Numbered from the stretch's first letter, positions 25,535-34,588 are shown. The stretch: 40,786 nt of DNA from Verrucomicrobiota bacterium (GCA_022704145.1 JAKJGY010000016.1:1-40786), one strand, 5' to 3'. A program made the numbers and translations. The notes: generated by a model not told the origin, from the letters alone.

Positions 25535-26686
25535 ATGAACCTCCCCTCACTCGCCACCACCTATCGCGACACGCTCTTCAACGACGTGTTGCCCTTCTGG
25601 CTAAACCACGCCGTCGACCCGCAATTCGGCGGCCTCATGACCTGCCTCGACCGCGAGGGCCGCGTGATCGACACCGACAAGGGCGTGTGGCAGCAGGGGC
25701 GCTTCGCCTGGCTGCTGGCGCACCTCTATAACACCGTCGAGCCGCGCCCCGAGTGGCTGGCGCACGCCGAACACACCGCGCGCTTCCTGCGCGACCGCTG
25801 CTTCGACACGGACGGCCGGATGTTCTTCCACGTCACGCGCGAGGGCGCGCCCATCCGCAAGCGCCGCTACGCCTTTTCCGAGAGCTTCGCCGCCATCGCC
25901 TTCGGCGAGCTGGCCCGCGCCACGGGCAAGGCCGAGTACGCCGACCTCGCGCTCCGCACGTACCGCACCTTCGCGAACCATGTGCCCGAGCCGAAGTTCG
26001 CGGCGACGCGGCCGCTCAAGGCTATGGGCAAGCCCATGATCGACATCGTCACCTGCCAGAGCCTGCGCGAGTCGATCGCCTTCGAGCAGGCCGACGCGCG
26101 TATCGACGCGGCGATCGGGGAGATCCGGCAGGACTTCATGAAGCCCGACCTGCGCTGCTGCCTGGAGAACGTCGGCCCGGGCGGCGAGATCGTCGACCAC
26201 CTCGACGGCCGGCTGCTCAATCCCGGCCATGCGATCGAAGGCGCCTGGTTCATCCTGTACGAGGGCCGCCTGCGCGGCATCGACGCCTACTTGCGGCAGG
26301 GGCTCGACATCCTCGACTGGATGTGGGAGCGCGGCTGGGACGAGGAGTACGGCGGCATCCTCTACTACCGCGACCTCTATGGCCACCCCGTCTCCGAGTA
26401 CTGGCAGGACATGAAGTTCTGGTGGCCGCAGAACGAGGCCCTGATCGCCACGCTGCTCGCCTACCGCCTGACCGGCGACGCGAAATACGCCGCCTGGCAC
26501 AGGAAGCTGCACGACTGGTACGCGCGCCACTTCGTCGACGCCGAGTTCGGCGACTGCTACGGCTACCTCAGCCGCGACGGCCGCGTCACCTCGCCGGTCA
26601 AGGGCAACCTCTTCAAAGGCTGCTTCCACTACCCCCGCCAGCTCCTCACCTGCTGGCGGCTGTGCGAGGAGGAGCACCGTCCTTGA
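25535..26686 (+). CDS. N-acylglucosamine 2-epimerase family protein (AGE/RnBP)
   Basis: This 383-residue cytoplasmic protein (no signal peptide) has the alpha-toroid fold pattern of N-acetylglucosamine 2-epimerases: FGGLMTCLDREGRVIDTDKG near the start, WQQGRFAWLLAHLYN, RYAFSESFAAIAFGELA, LLNPGHAIEGAWFIL with the probable catalytic histidine, WPQNEALIATLLAY, and KGNLFKGCFHYPRQLLTCW at the end. The enzyme interconverts N-acetylmannosamine and N-acetylglucosamine; some relatives act on cellobiose or other sugars. Next to sialidase and the O-acetylesterase, ManNAc is the natural substrate. The start lies two bases after the upstream stop, and its own stop overlaps the next start as TGATG (26684-26688). 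Confidence 0.9.
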   Translation: MNLPSLATTYRDTLFNDVLPFWLNHAVDPQFGGLMTCLDREGRVIDTDKGVWQQGRFAWLLAHLYNTVEPRPEWLAHAEHTARFLRDRCFDTDGRMFFHVTREGAPIRKRRYAFSESFAAIAFGELARATGKAEYADLALRTYRTFANHVPEPKFAATRPLKAMGKPMIDIVTCQSLRESIAFEQADARIDAAIGEIRQDFMKPDLRCCLENVGPGGEIVDHLDGRLLNPGHAIEGAWFILYEGRLRGIDAYLRQGLDILDWMWERGWDEEYGGILYYRDLYGHPVSEYWQDMKFWWPQNEALIATLLAYRLTGDAKYAAWHRKLHDWYARHFVDAEFGDCYGYLSRDGRVTSPVKGNLFKGCFHYPRQLLTCWRLCEEEHRP

Positions 26687-28548
26687 TGAATACGCGCGAC
26701 GTACTGCTCCGCGCGCTGCTGGCGGCCGTAACGGTTTGCGCGGCGGGGCCGGCCGTGTCGTTGCGCGACACGCTGGCGTCTTCCGCGCTCGTGGCGCTGC
26801 CGCAGGCGGACATCGTCATCGCGGGCCGCCTGACGGATCCGCCCGGGTCTGACGTGCGGTTGCGCGTCACCACCTCCTCCGGGCACACGTCGCACGCCAG
26901 CGCGCCCGTGCGCGACGGCGCCTTCCGCTGCCGCTACCCGTCCGACTTCGCCGACGCCCCGGCGCTCGCGCCCGGCGCGCTCTTCATCGACGCGCTCGCC
27001 GGCGACGCCGCGCCCGCCGCCGAAGCGACGCTCGTGCTCTATCCGCCGCAGGGCCTGCCGGACCTGCCGTCCGCCTTCACCTGCGACCTGCTCGACGCGG
27101 CGGGCCGCACCGACCAGGCCAGCGTCGAGTGGCCGGCCGTACGGACGCTCGCCAACCTCTACCTGCGAAGCCGCGGCGCGCGCCTCGCGCGCGTCGGCCG
27201 CGCGGACGCGGATCTTGACCGCCCGGCCGACCTGCAGTGGTTCAAAGACAACCTCACGCTCTACGAGTTCGACCATCGTGACCGCGACTGGTCCGCGCCG
27301 CTCAACAACCGCCCCCGCCGCACCTTCTGGCAGGCGGTCTGGAACACCTGGTTCAACCCCAGCAACGACCACCCGCTCGACGGCGACCCGACCAACCTCG
27401 CTCGCTCTAACTACAAGCCCTACGCCTTCGCCAACGACTTCGCGGACCTGCTCATCATGAACGCGCTGCGGCTGCACGCCGCGAGACCGCTCGACGACAA
27501 CCTCACGAACCTCGTACGCGAGGCGGCCGAGAACCTGCTCGCCCTGCAGCACCGCGGCAGCGACACCTTCGCCCTGCCGGACGCCGAGGGCCGGCGCGAG
27601 ACCTACACGGCCGGCGCGTTCCGTTACGGCCTCTTCGAGGACGGCGAGTGGCTGACGGAAGGCAAAGGCTGGTTCGCGAATCCGCAGCGCGACGACTACC
27701 GCCGCGGCGGTGTCCTCAACGGCCGCGCGGTCTGGGCGCTCGGCGAGGTGCTGCGCGCCGACCCGCAGAGCCCGCTCGCGCCGCGCCTGCGCGAGGCTGT
27801 CGATCTCGCCTGCCGCTTCTGCCTGCGCGACGGCGCGGTTGGCGGTTACGTGAAGCGGACGCCCCAGGGCCACACCTACTGGCGCGATCCCGGCGAACAT
27901 GCCTACCTGCTTCTCGGCCTGCTCGCGGCTTACGAGTCGGGGCACACCGCCTTGCGCGACACCTGCGCGGAGGGCCTGCACGCGCTGGCCGACCTCGAAA
28001 AGCCGGGCCATCTGTGGTCGCAGTACCCGAACGTCGACGCCATGGCCGTGGCCGCGCTCGCCGAAGGCGCGCGCGTGCTGCGTGACGACGCGCCCGCCGC
28101 GGCCCGCTGGCAGCGGAGCGCCCGGGCGGTCGCCGACGGCTGGCTCGACGCCCTGGTCGCCCCGTCGGAACGCGCCGCGCCCTCGCCCCACTTCGGCCTG
28201 CGCGTGGCCCCCGACCGCATGACCTACGTCTGGCGCGCGGGCGGCAAGCCTCAGTTCTTCTACTACCAGAGCGGCCACTGGCTGCACGCGCTCGCCGACC
28301 TCTACGCGCTGACCGGCGAGCCGCGCTATTTGGAGCGCGCCGAGGCGATCGTCCGCGACCTCTGCGGCGACAACCCGTGGCGCGTGCGCCTACTCACCGA
28401 GCTGGGCGGCGTCTACAACTGGACCGACGACACCGACGGCGACGGCCTCGAGGATCTGCTCAAGAACGACCTGTACCCCGAGTCGACCGCCTTCTGCCAG
28501 ATCGGCCTCCAGCGGCTCATCGCCGCCCGGCAGCGGCGGCCGCGTTAG
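26686..28548 (+). CDS. Exported alpha-toroid protein of unknown function in the sialoglycan operon
   Basis: The 620-residue protein starts with a signal peptide (RDVLLRALLAAVTVCAAGPA) and a beta-rich N-terminal part (about 25-165: ADIVIAGRLTDPPGSDVRLR, a sandwich-like domain). The rest looks like an alpha/alpha toroid with paired helices: LNGRAVWALGEVL, EHAYLLLGLLAAYESG, FYYQSGHWLHALADLYALTG, and ending GGVYNWTDDTDGDGLEDLLK. The order resembles glycoside hydrolases or polysaccharide lyases with a toroid catalytic domain, but I cannot name the family or the acid/base residues. The start overlaps the epimerase stop by one base, so it belongs to the sialidase operon. A role in depolymerising the glycan that carries the sialic acid is inference. 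Confidence 0.75.
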   Translation: MNTRDVLLRALLAAVTVCAAGPAVSLRDTLASSALVALPQADIVIAGRLTDPPGSDVRLRVTTSSGHTSHASAPVRDGAFRCRYPSDFADAPALAPGALFIDALAGDAAPAAEATLVLYPPQGLPDLPSAFTCDLLDAAGRTDQASVEWPAVRTLANLYLRSRGARLARVGRADADLDRPADLQWFKDNLTLYEFDHRDRDWSAPLNNRPRRTFWQAVWNTWFNPSNDHPLDGDPTNLARSNYKPYAFANDFADLLIMNALRLHAARPLDDNLTNLVREAAENLLALQHRGSDTFALPDAEGRRETYTAGAFRYGLFEDGEWLTEGKGWFANPQRDDYRRGGVLNGRAVWALGEVLRADPQSPLAPRLREAVDLACRFCLRDGAVGGYVKRTPQGHTYWRDPGEHAYLLLGLLAAYESGHTALRDTCAEGLHALADLEKPGHLWSQYPNVDAMAVAALAEGARVLRDDAPAAARWQRSARAVADGWLDALVAPSERAAPSPHFGLRVAPDRMTYVWRAGGKPQFFYYQSGHWLHALADLYALTGEPRYLERAEAIVRDLCGDNPWRVRLLTELGGVYNWTDDTDGDGLEDLLKNDLYPESTAFCQIGLQRLIAARQRRPR

Positions 28549-28930
28549 GCACAGCCGCCTTCATTTGCGCAGCGAGCTGCTCGCACAGCGCGGCGTTCTC
28601 GGGCCGGTCCGCCACATTCTGGTTCTCCTGAGGGTCGGCCTCGTGGTCGTACAGCTCGCGGGCGACGAGTTCGCCCTTCTTATCGCGCCACTCGATGTAG
28701 CGGTAGCGGTCGGTGCGCATCGCGACGCCCCGGTTGCCGCCCTTCGGGTACTCGCTGAACGCGGCCTTGTCCCACGGCGCGTTCGGGTCGTCGAGCAGAC
28801 GCGCGAAGCTCGTGCCTTCGAGCCCGGCCGGAGGAGGCAGCCGCGCCAGCTCGGCGAGCGACGGAAAGATATCGACGAACTCGACGAGGGCTCGCGTCTG
28901 GCGCAGCGCATCCGTGAGCCACAGGCCGGA
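28517..28930 (-). pseudogene. C-terminal fragment of a sulfatase
   Basis: The fragment covers about 130 residues: TRALVEFVDIFPSLAELARL, PPPAGLEGTSFARLLDDPNA, then SEYPKGGNRGVAMRTDRYRY and ELYDHEADPQENQNVADRPE. This is the C-terminal third of choline- or iduronate-sulfatase-type enzymes (about 450-500 residues). The catalytic half with C-x-P-S-R is missing. Upstream in frame the sequence runs into repeat DNA (CGATAC/CGATTC units, read as GIGIGIG), so the break lies close to a repeat. Its stop overlaps the convergent toroid gene by 32 bases. It lies downstream of the SGNH hydrolase and the full-length sulfatase on the same strand, suggesting a once larger sulfatase cluster. Confidence 0.75.
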
Positions 28931-28983
28931 CCGAGCACCTGCGACAACGCGATGAAGACACCGAAACGCTGACTGGAGAGAAT

Positions 28984-29010
28984 CGATACCGATTCCGATA
29001 CCGATTCCGA
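28984..29010. repeat. Six-base tandem repeat CGATAC/CGATTC
   Basis: Alternating CGATAC and CGATTC units, four and a half in total, lie immediately beyond the break point of the truncated sulfatase. Confidence 0.75.
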
Positions 29011-29045
29011 CCCCGAGAAGACCATGGACTTCAACAACGGCGACG

Positions 29046-29084
29046 CACCGAACCCTCGTTCGCCTTCGGCTCACGGGTTCGGTG
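29046..29084. terminator. Hairpin downstream of the SGNH hydrolase
   Basis: CACCGAACCC (29046-29055) and GGGTTCGGTG (29075-29084) form a perfect ten-base stem with a 19-base loop, 24 bases beyond the stop of the SGNH gene at 29109. No T tract follows on the minus strand, so it may be a repeat element rather than a terminator. Confidence 0.4.
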
Positions 29085-29108
29085 GTCGCTCGACGTTCGG
29101 CGGCGGTA

Positions 29109-29983
29109 TTACAGGCCTGCGGCCTGCACGGCAAACTTCTGGATGAACGGCGCGAGCGCGGGATCGACCTTACCATACGGCTCCGTCGGCAGGCCGACGG
29201 GCGACTGCCGCAGCAGGTGCGCGAAGTAGACGCACCCCACGAGATAGCTGCCCGTCTCGCTGAGGTGGATGCCGTCCTTGTAGAGCTGCCACACGGTCGT
29301 GTAGCCGGGCACTTTTCCCGCCTTCATCTCGGCCTCCAGCGCGGCCATCGCGTGGCCGACGCGCACCAGCTCGGGCGGCCGCTTCAGAAACGGCGAAGCC
29401 GCCACTGCGGCGGCGTGCAGCCGCTCGAAGTACTCGCGCGACTCGTTCGAGCCTACGCGCGTGGACGGGTCGTACCCCGCCTCCCAGCACGAGAGCCACG
29501 GGTCCAGCTTCGACAGGTCGTAGCCGTTGCCGGGCTTGGAGGGGTCATATGCGTCCTTGTCGAATTTGAACGGCTTGCCGCCGCCTTCCTGGACCAGTTG
29601 GCGATGAGGTCGACGTCACCCACCGCCACACCGGCCTTGTTCGTCGACCAGAAGTGGCGGTCGAACGGCTGGAAGGAGACGGCGTCCCAGGCGAAGCTGG
29701 TCAGCGCCTCGGCCCAGCCGCCGTAGGGTTTTTCGCGAAAACCGTCGTCCGGGTGGTCGTGCAGCCACTCCAGCGGGGCGCCGGGGATCATGTGACGTCC
29801 CCACTCGAGCGTGACGCCGCGCATGGCGGCGAGTTCCGCCAGCGGCCTGTAGCGGATCGTGTCGGTCACGCTGTTGCCGACGTAGTAGACCCGCAACGCG
29901 CCGTCCGCCGGCGCGGCCCGCGCGACACCGGCCGTAAGCGCGGCTGCGCAGAGCGCGCTTGCCGCATACGCTATCCTCTTCAC
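29109..29983 (-). pseudogene. SGNH hydrolase-like exported protein with a single frameshift
   Basis: Translation starts at GTG 29983, with AGGAGG just upstream, and gives a signal peptide (KRIAYAASALCAAALTAGVA) followed by the SGNH block LRVYYVGNSVTDTIRYRPLA. The frame is correct up to VGDVDLIAN near 29600. From there the expected sequence LVQEGGGKPFKFDKDAYDPS continues in another frame, to the end at 29109 with the catalytic DGIHLSETGSYLVG block. One base is missing around 29598-29602. The rest of the gene is uninterrupted and motifs on both sides are intact, so the shift is either very recent or a sequence error. The gene follows the sulfatase by 21 bases and probably served in the same pathway. 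Confidence 0.75.
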
Positions 29984-29988
29984 CGTAC

Positions 29989-29994
29989 CCTCCT
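29989..29994 (-). promoter_or_regulatory. Ribosome binding site supporting the GTG start at 29983
   Basis: AGGAGG on the minus strand, five bases before GTG 29983. Confidence 0.65.
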
Positions 29995-30004
29995 CTCTTC
30001 CGCC

Positions 30005-31504
30005 TCAGCCCCCGCCGACCGCCGCTCGGCGGCAGCGCGCGACCGGCGCGCGTGGGGGCGGCCGGTAGGTGCCGCTCCCCCCGGCGGACCACTCAAGGTC
30101 TGCGCGCAGGGTCGGCAGGTCCGCGAAAGGCTCGCGGCTGCGTTCGGCGTAGGCGAGCAGCGCGCGCGCCAGCGCGCGTACGGTCTCGCGCTGCGCCGGC
30201 TCGTTGAAGAGGTTCTCCTGTTCGGCCGGGTCGCGCTCGAGATCGAAGAGGCACGGGTCGGCGTCCGCCCGCACCACGAATTTATGGCGTGCGGAAACGG
30301 CCATCAGCCAGCGGCCGCCCGCATGGCGCGAGAACGCCACGTCCTGCCACGTTGGCGGCGCTGGCGCGCCGAGGAGCAGCGCCGAGGCGTCGCGCCCCTC
30401 GTCCTGCGGGTCGCGCGCCACGCCCAGGAGGCCGAGGACGGTCGGCTTGAAGTCCACCGTGGACAGCGCCTCGCGCACCACCAGGCCGGGCTTGACCTTT
30501 CCGGGGAAGGCGAGCACGAAGGGCACGCGCGCCGAGGCCTCGTACGGCACGCCCTTGTTGAGGAGGCCGTGCTCGCCGCACATGTCGCCGTGGTCGGCGG
30601 TGAACACGACGACCGTCCGCTCCAACACGTCGGCCGCCCGCAGCGCGGCGACGACCTTGCCCACGTTGTCGTCGATGCACTTCACCATGCCGAAGTAGAG
30701 GGCCATATTCTCCAGCCGTTTCTTGCCTTTGGCCGAGGCCGGGGCGCTGAAGGTGAGCGAGGCGTACTGGGCGTCATAAGGGGGCCGCACCGAGTTGGGC
30801 CCGTGGGGGTCGGGGAGGCTGAGCATATAGCAGAACGGCCGCTCGCGGTGGGCGCGGATGAACGCCACCGCCTTGTCGCACAGGTAGTCGGTGGAGAAGC
30901 TCCGCTCGTCGGCGCCTGCCACGGCGTAGGAGGGTTCCCCGTTCGGCGTCTTAGCCTTGACCTGCGGCCCGGCGGGCGTGTCCTCGAACTGCTTCCAGTG
31001 GCCGCGGTTGAACATGTGGCGGTTATCCTCGAAGCCGAAGGCGCGCTGCGGCGCCCAGCCCGGCTTAGACGCGCCGTCGAGATGCCACTTGCCTGCGTAG
31101 CCGGTCGCGTAGCCCTGGCGGCGCAGCGCCTCGGCAAAGGTGACCACGTCGTCTTTGAGCGGCAGGTCGTTGTCGTGCGCGCCGGTGTTCTGCGGGTAAC
31201 GGCCGGAGACGAACGAGGCCCGCGACGGCGTGCAGACCGGTGAGGCGGCGTAGAAGCGGTCGCAGAGCGCGCCGCGCTGCGCCAGGGCGTCGATGTGCGG
31301 CGTCGCGACGGCCACGCCCTCGCCCCAGACGAAAGCATGCTCGCGCGGCAGCCGCGCGCGATAGCAGCCCAGCGTGCGGAAGTTCAGCTCGTCGGTATGG
31401 ATGATCACCAGATTGGGGCGCGGCTCCGGCGCCGCCCCGGCGGTTGCCGCGCACAGCAAGACCGCAGCACCGAACACGCCCCGCGCCGACCTTCTCCGAC
31501 TCAT
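30005..31504 (-). CDS. Exported formylglycine-dependent sulfatase
   Basis: The 499-residue enzyme begins at ATG 31504 (GGAAG upstream) with a signal peptide (RRRSARGVFGAAVLLCAATA). The sulfatase signature is SPVCTPSRASFVSGRYPQNT, with C91 in C-T-P-S-R as the residue converted to formylglycine. Metal ligands are suggested by VIIHTDELN (38-39) and VVFTADHGDMCGEHG. The C-terminal part (FDLERDPAEQENLFNEPA) is typical of choline-sulfatase/heparan-type enzymes. The longer open frame to 31726 reads through the 3' end of the alkaline phosphatase gene in another frame. It lies 16 bases after that gene and 21 before the SGNH gene, so the three form one operon. No maturation enzyme is in the window. Confidence 0.92.
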   Translation of the reverse strand: MSRRRSARGVFGAAVLLCAATAGAAPEPRPNLVIIHTDELNFRTLGCYRARLPREHAFVWGEGVAVATPHIDALAQRGALCDRFYAASPVCTPSRASFVSGRYPQNTGAHDNDLPLKDDVVTFAEALRRQGYATGYAGKWHLDGASKPGWAPQRAFGFEDNRHMFNRGHWKQFEDTPAGPQVKAKTPNGEPSYAVAGADERSFSTDYLCDKAVAFIRAHRERPFCYMLSLPDPHGPNSVRPPYDAQYASLTFSAPASAKGKKRLENMALYFGMVKCIDDNVGKVVAALRAADVLERTVVVFTADHGDMCGEHGLLNKGVPYEASARVPFVLAFPGKVKPGLVVREALSTVDFKPTVLGLLGVARDPQDEGRDASALLLGAPAPPTWQDVAFSRHAGGRWLMAVSARHKFVVRADADPCLFDLERDPAEQENLFNEPAQRETVRALARALLAYAERSREPFADLPTLRADLEWSAGGSGTYRPPPRAPVARCRRAAVGGG

Positions 31505-31520
31505 CCGCCACTTCCTTCCG

Positions 31521-33305
31521 TTAACGGTCAGCCGCAGGCGGCAACGTGAGCCCCCAGAGCCGGGCCACGTTCTTGGCGACATCCGTATTGTCGATCGTGC
31601 CCTGGAAGAGCTGGGCGCCCGGACCGTAGGCGTAGAGGCGGACGGGCATGGTGGTGTGGCTGGTGGTGGCGTAGTGCAGGGCCAGCTTGCCGTTCGTGAG
31701 GCTGCTGGTGAGCCCGCCGGTCTCATGGTCGGCGGTCACCAGCACGAGGGTGTCGCCGCGCGTCTGTGCGAACGCCGCGGCGGCGCGCACGGCCCAGTCG
31801 ACCTGCAGCGTGCCGCGCACGGTCAGCTCGGGCTTGTTGCCGTGTCCGCCGCCATCGGTGATGGTGCACTCGACCATGAGGAAGAAACCCTTGTCGTTGG
31901 CGGCGAGCCGGGCCAGGGCTGTCTCGGTAAGCTGGGCGAGGCTTTGTTCCGGGTCGAGTGTGCCCTTGGCGATGAACCCCAGCGCCTTCTTGTCAGCGGG
32001 AAGCGCGGCGAAGGCCTCGATGTGCTCGAACGTCTCATAACCGGCGGCCTTCATCTCGCTGAGCAGGTCACGCGTGTCCGTGCGCTGCCCGTCCGCACGT
32101 TTGGGCAGGAACCATTGACGGCCATTGGCGTTACCGATGAGCACCTCGTAGCCGCAGGTGGCGGCGAAGTCGGCCACGCCCTGGTAGGAGCCGCGGGTGT
32201 CCACATGCGCGTAGAAGCCGGCCGGCGTGGCGCCGGTGAGGGCGTCGGAGGTGATGAGTCCGATACTGCGGCCATCGGCGTGTGCGAGTTCGGTGAAGGG
32301 CGTCAGGCGGCGGCTGTCAGGGGTGAGCCCGAGGGAGCCGTTGTCGGTCTTGTGGCTGGTGGCGAGGGCGGTGGAGGCGGCGGCCGAGTCGGTGACGGTG
32401 GTCGTGATGTTGACGGTGGTGCAGAAGGCCGCCACCGGAAGCTGCTCCATGATGAGCCGGCCCTCGGCCCGGTGCTGGTACAGGGACGTGAGCTGCAGGG
32501 CGCCGGGGCCCATGCCGTCGCCGATGAGCAGCACGATGTTCTTCGGCTTGGCGTCGGCGGGGGCCAGCGCCAGCGGTGCGGCGAGCGGCGGCGGTGCGCG
32601 GTAGGTCTTATCGAGCGCCAGGTCGGCTTTGAGCGGCTTGAGCGTGATCTCGTCGCCGAGACTGACCGCCGCGATCATCCAGGTCGCCTCTCCGGCCTCA
32701 AAGCGGATCGCCTTGATCGGCAGGGCTTTCTTGATGGAAAAACGCGAGGCGAAGAGGGAGGCCTGCGTATAGCCGTTGTAGGCCGACCAGCCGCGCGCGG
32801 CGTTCTTATAACCTTCGGGGCTAGTCCAGTCGCCCGCGTCACGCCCGAAGCGAACATGCTGTTCGGTTGACGAGCCGTCCGCGTAGTCAATGAAGAACGT
32901 CCCTACCATCTTCTGCTCTTTGGCTGGCGGGCACCACGCGGCCGCGTGCAGCAGGTAGAGGCTCTTGCCGGTCAGGCCGGCCACGGGGAGCGTGGCGCGG
33001 TCCGGCAGGTAGCGGCGCGTCGGACCGCCGAGCACGATACAGCTCTTGCCGGCGGTGGCCTGATCGCCGAGAAGCTCGAACGGCACGTCGGCGGCCTTCA
33101 GCTTGCCCGCCTTCAGCACACGCAGGTCGTTGTCGCCCTGGTCGGTCCAGCCGCCCTGGCGGTCATCCGGCTTAGTATCGGAGAACCCCGAATTGGCGGC
33201 CCCGACGAGCGGCAAGGGAGAGATATCGGCAAAGGAGGCTGAAGCGAAAACGAGCAGACAGAGGATCAGTGTGAACGGAGCGCGTGACGGCCGCGAGTGA
33301 CTCAT
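31521..33305 (-). CDS. Exported alkaline phosphatase with an extra N-terminal beta domain
   Basis: From ATG 33305 (GGGGGAG nine bases upstream) the product is 594 residues with a signal peptide (APFTLILCLLVFASASFADI). Residues about 30-240 are a beta-rich domain I do not recognise (GFSDTKPDDRQGGWTDQGDN, VGTFFIDYADGSSTEQHVRF). The phosphatase domain follows: NIVLLIGDGMGPGALQLTSL, the nucleophile serine in VTDSAAASTALATSHKTDNG, and LVLVTADHETGGLTSS with zinc ligands, then SHTTMPVRLYAYG. The family hydrolyses phosphate monoesters or diesters with metal ions outside the cytoplasm. It is the first gene of the sulfatase operon and lies 74 bases after the XylR-like regulator. Confidence 0.9.
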   Translation of the reverse strand: MSHSRPSRAPFTLILCLLVFASASFADISPLPLVGAANSGFSDTKPDDRQGGWTDQGDNDLRVLKAGKLKAADVPFELLGDQATAGKSCIVLGGPTRRYLPDRATLPVAGLTGKSLYLLHAAAWCPPAKEQKMVGTFFIDYADGSSTEQHVRFGRDAGDWTSPEGYKNAARGWSAYNGYTQASLFASRFSIKKALPIKAIRFEAGEATWMIAAVSLGDEITLKPLKADLALDKTYRAPPPLAAPLALAPADAKPKNIVLLIGDGMGPGALQLTSLYQHRAEGRLIMEQLPVAAFCTTVNITTTVTDSAAASTALATSHKTDNGSLGLTPDSRRLTPFTELAHADGRSIGLITSDALTGATPAGFYAHVDTRGSYQGVADFAATCGYEVLIGNANGRQWFLPKRADGQRTDTRDLLSEMKAAGYETFEHIEAFAALPADKKALGFIAKGTLDPEQSLAQLTETALARLAANDKGFFLMVECTITDGGGHGNKPELTVRGTLQVDWAVRAAAAFAQTRGDTLVLVTADHETGGLTSSLTNGKLALHYATTSHTTMPVRLYAYGPGAQLFQGTIDNTDVAKNVARLWGLTLPPAADR

Positions 33306-33379
33306 GAGTGAAAACTCCCCCTTAAACATAACACGGCAACAATTTATCAGATTCGGAACGGCTTGTGTCTGAAAATGCT

Positions 33380-34588
33380 TCATGGGCGGTGCTGTGTCCG
33401 GTAGGCGCTCATAGTCATGCCGTGCTCGCGGTGGAAGAGCGCGCAGAGGTGGTTGGGCTGGGCGAAGCCGCAGCGCCGCGAGATCTCCTTGAGAGGGAGG
33501 TCGGTCTCGGCGAGCATCGCGCAGACCGTGGACATACGCGCCCGGCGGATGGCGTCGTGAACGGAGCGGTCTACCGTCTCACGGAAACGCTGTTCGAGCC
33601 AGCGGGCTGAGACGCGCAGATGGCTGGCGACATCGCTGACGCGGATGGTGAGCCCGCTGTTGATACGGATAAAGTCGAGGGCGCGGATGACCAGGCGGTC
33701 GGAGACCTGAAGGTGTTCGGTGGACGCGCGTGAGGCGACGCCGGTGGGGCCGTAGACGACGACCTGCTGGCGTGTGCCGCGGCGGCCCATCTGCTCGTCC
33801 AGCATGCGCGCGGCCTCGTAACCGGCGTGCTCGGCATCGAGCATGACACTGGACAGCGGCGGGATGCAGGTCTCGCAGATCAGGGAGTCGTTATTCACGC
33901 CGAGCACGGCGGCCTCGTAGGGTACGGCGATGTCGGAGACGAGGCAGGCGTCGAGCACCTGCCGCGCGCGGGCGTCGTTGGCGGCGAAGAGGGCGACGGG
34001 TTTGGGCAGGGCCTTGAGCCAGGCGCAGAGGTGCGGGCGCTCGGCCCCCCACGCGGCCAGTCGCCTGGGCGGCAGGGGGTAGAGGTGGCAGGACTTGTCA
34101 GCCTGCGCCAGCCGTGCGGCGAAGGCGTCCTGGCGGGCGAGTGACCAGTTGATGCCGGTGGGCTCGCCGACGAAGGCGAAGTGGGTGAAACCCTTATCGA
34201 GGTAGAAGTCAGCGGCGAGACGACCGATGGCGTTCGAGTCGCTTTCGGTTCGGCAACATTTTGAGAGCGGGTGCGCGGCTTGCAGGAATTTGTCACCGGG
34301 ATTGAAGAGCACGGTCGGCAGGCGTGCGGCGACGATCTGTGCGGCGACGGCATCATTCGGCACGCGTCCGATAATGCCCTGGCCTTTCCAGTGGCGTGCG
34401 TCTGGCATTTTCAGATCCCGGGTGCCGCCGACGTCAGTGTGGAGGCTCCACGGGCCGTGGACGCGCACATACCGCAGGATGCCGCGCAGCTCCATGCGTG
34501 AGATGCCGTGGGACGTCTCCAGCAATACGGCCACCTCAGGCATTCTCGTCCGGGCAACCTGCTTAACGGTGCGTTGCGGATGTCTCAT
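33380..34588 (-). CDS. XylR-like transcriptional regulator (LacI-type sensor plus AraC HTH)
   Basis: The 402-residue protein begins at ATG 34588; a GTG four codons upstream is possible. Residues about 15-290 form a periplasmic-binding-protein-type sensor: MPEVAVLLETSHGISRMELR, FAFVGEPTGINWSLARQDAF, AVLGVNNDSLICETCIPPLS. Residues 300-400 are two AraC-type helix-turn-helix units, RVSDVASHLRVSARWLEQRF and LPLKEISRRCGFAQPNHLCA, ending FHREHGMTMSAYR. This is the architecture of xylose regulator XylR. The gene is divergent from the pectin-type locus at 34794 and upstream of the phosphatase-sulfatase operon, so it may control one or both. The inducer is probably a sugar; which one is unknown. Confidence 0.92.
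   Translation of the reverse strand: MRHPQRTVKQVARTRMPEVAVLLETSHGISRMELRGILRYVRVHGPWSLHTDVGGTRDLKMPDARHWKGQGIIGRVPNDAVAAQIVAARLPTVLFNPGDKFLQAAHPLSKCCRTESDSNAIGRLAADFYLDKGFTHFAFVGEPTGINWSLARQDAFAARLAQADKSCHLYPLPPRRLAAWGAERPHLCAWLKALPKPVALFAANDARARQVLDACLVSDIAVPYEAAVLGVNNDSLICETCIPPLSSVMLDAEHAGYEAARMLDEQMGRRGTRQQVVVYGPTGVASRASTEHLQVSDRLVIRALDFIRINSGLTIRVSDVASHLRVSARWLEQRFRETVDRSVHDAIRRARMSTVCAMLAETDLPLKEISRRCGFAQPNHLCALFHREHGMTMSAYRTQHRP

Noticed and set aside
26629..28287. Minus-strand frame of 552 residues opposite the toroid gene
   Set aside because: Valine-, arginine- and glycine-rich antisense artefact; the plus strand has a signal peptide and operon context.
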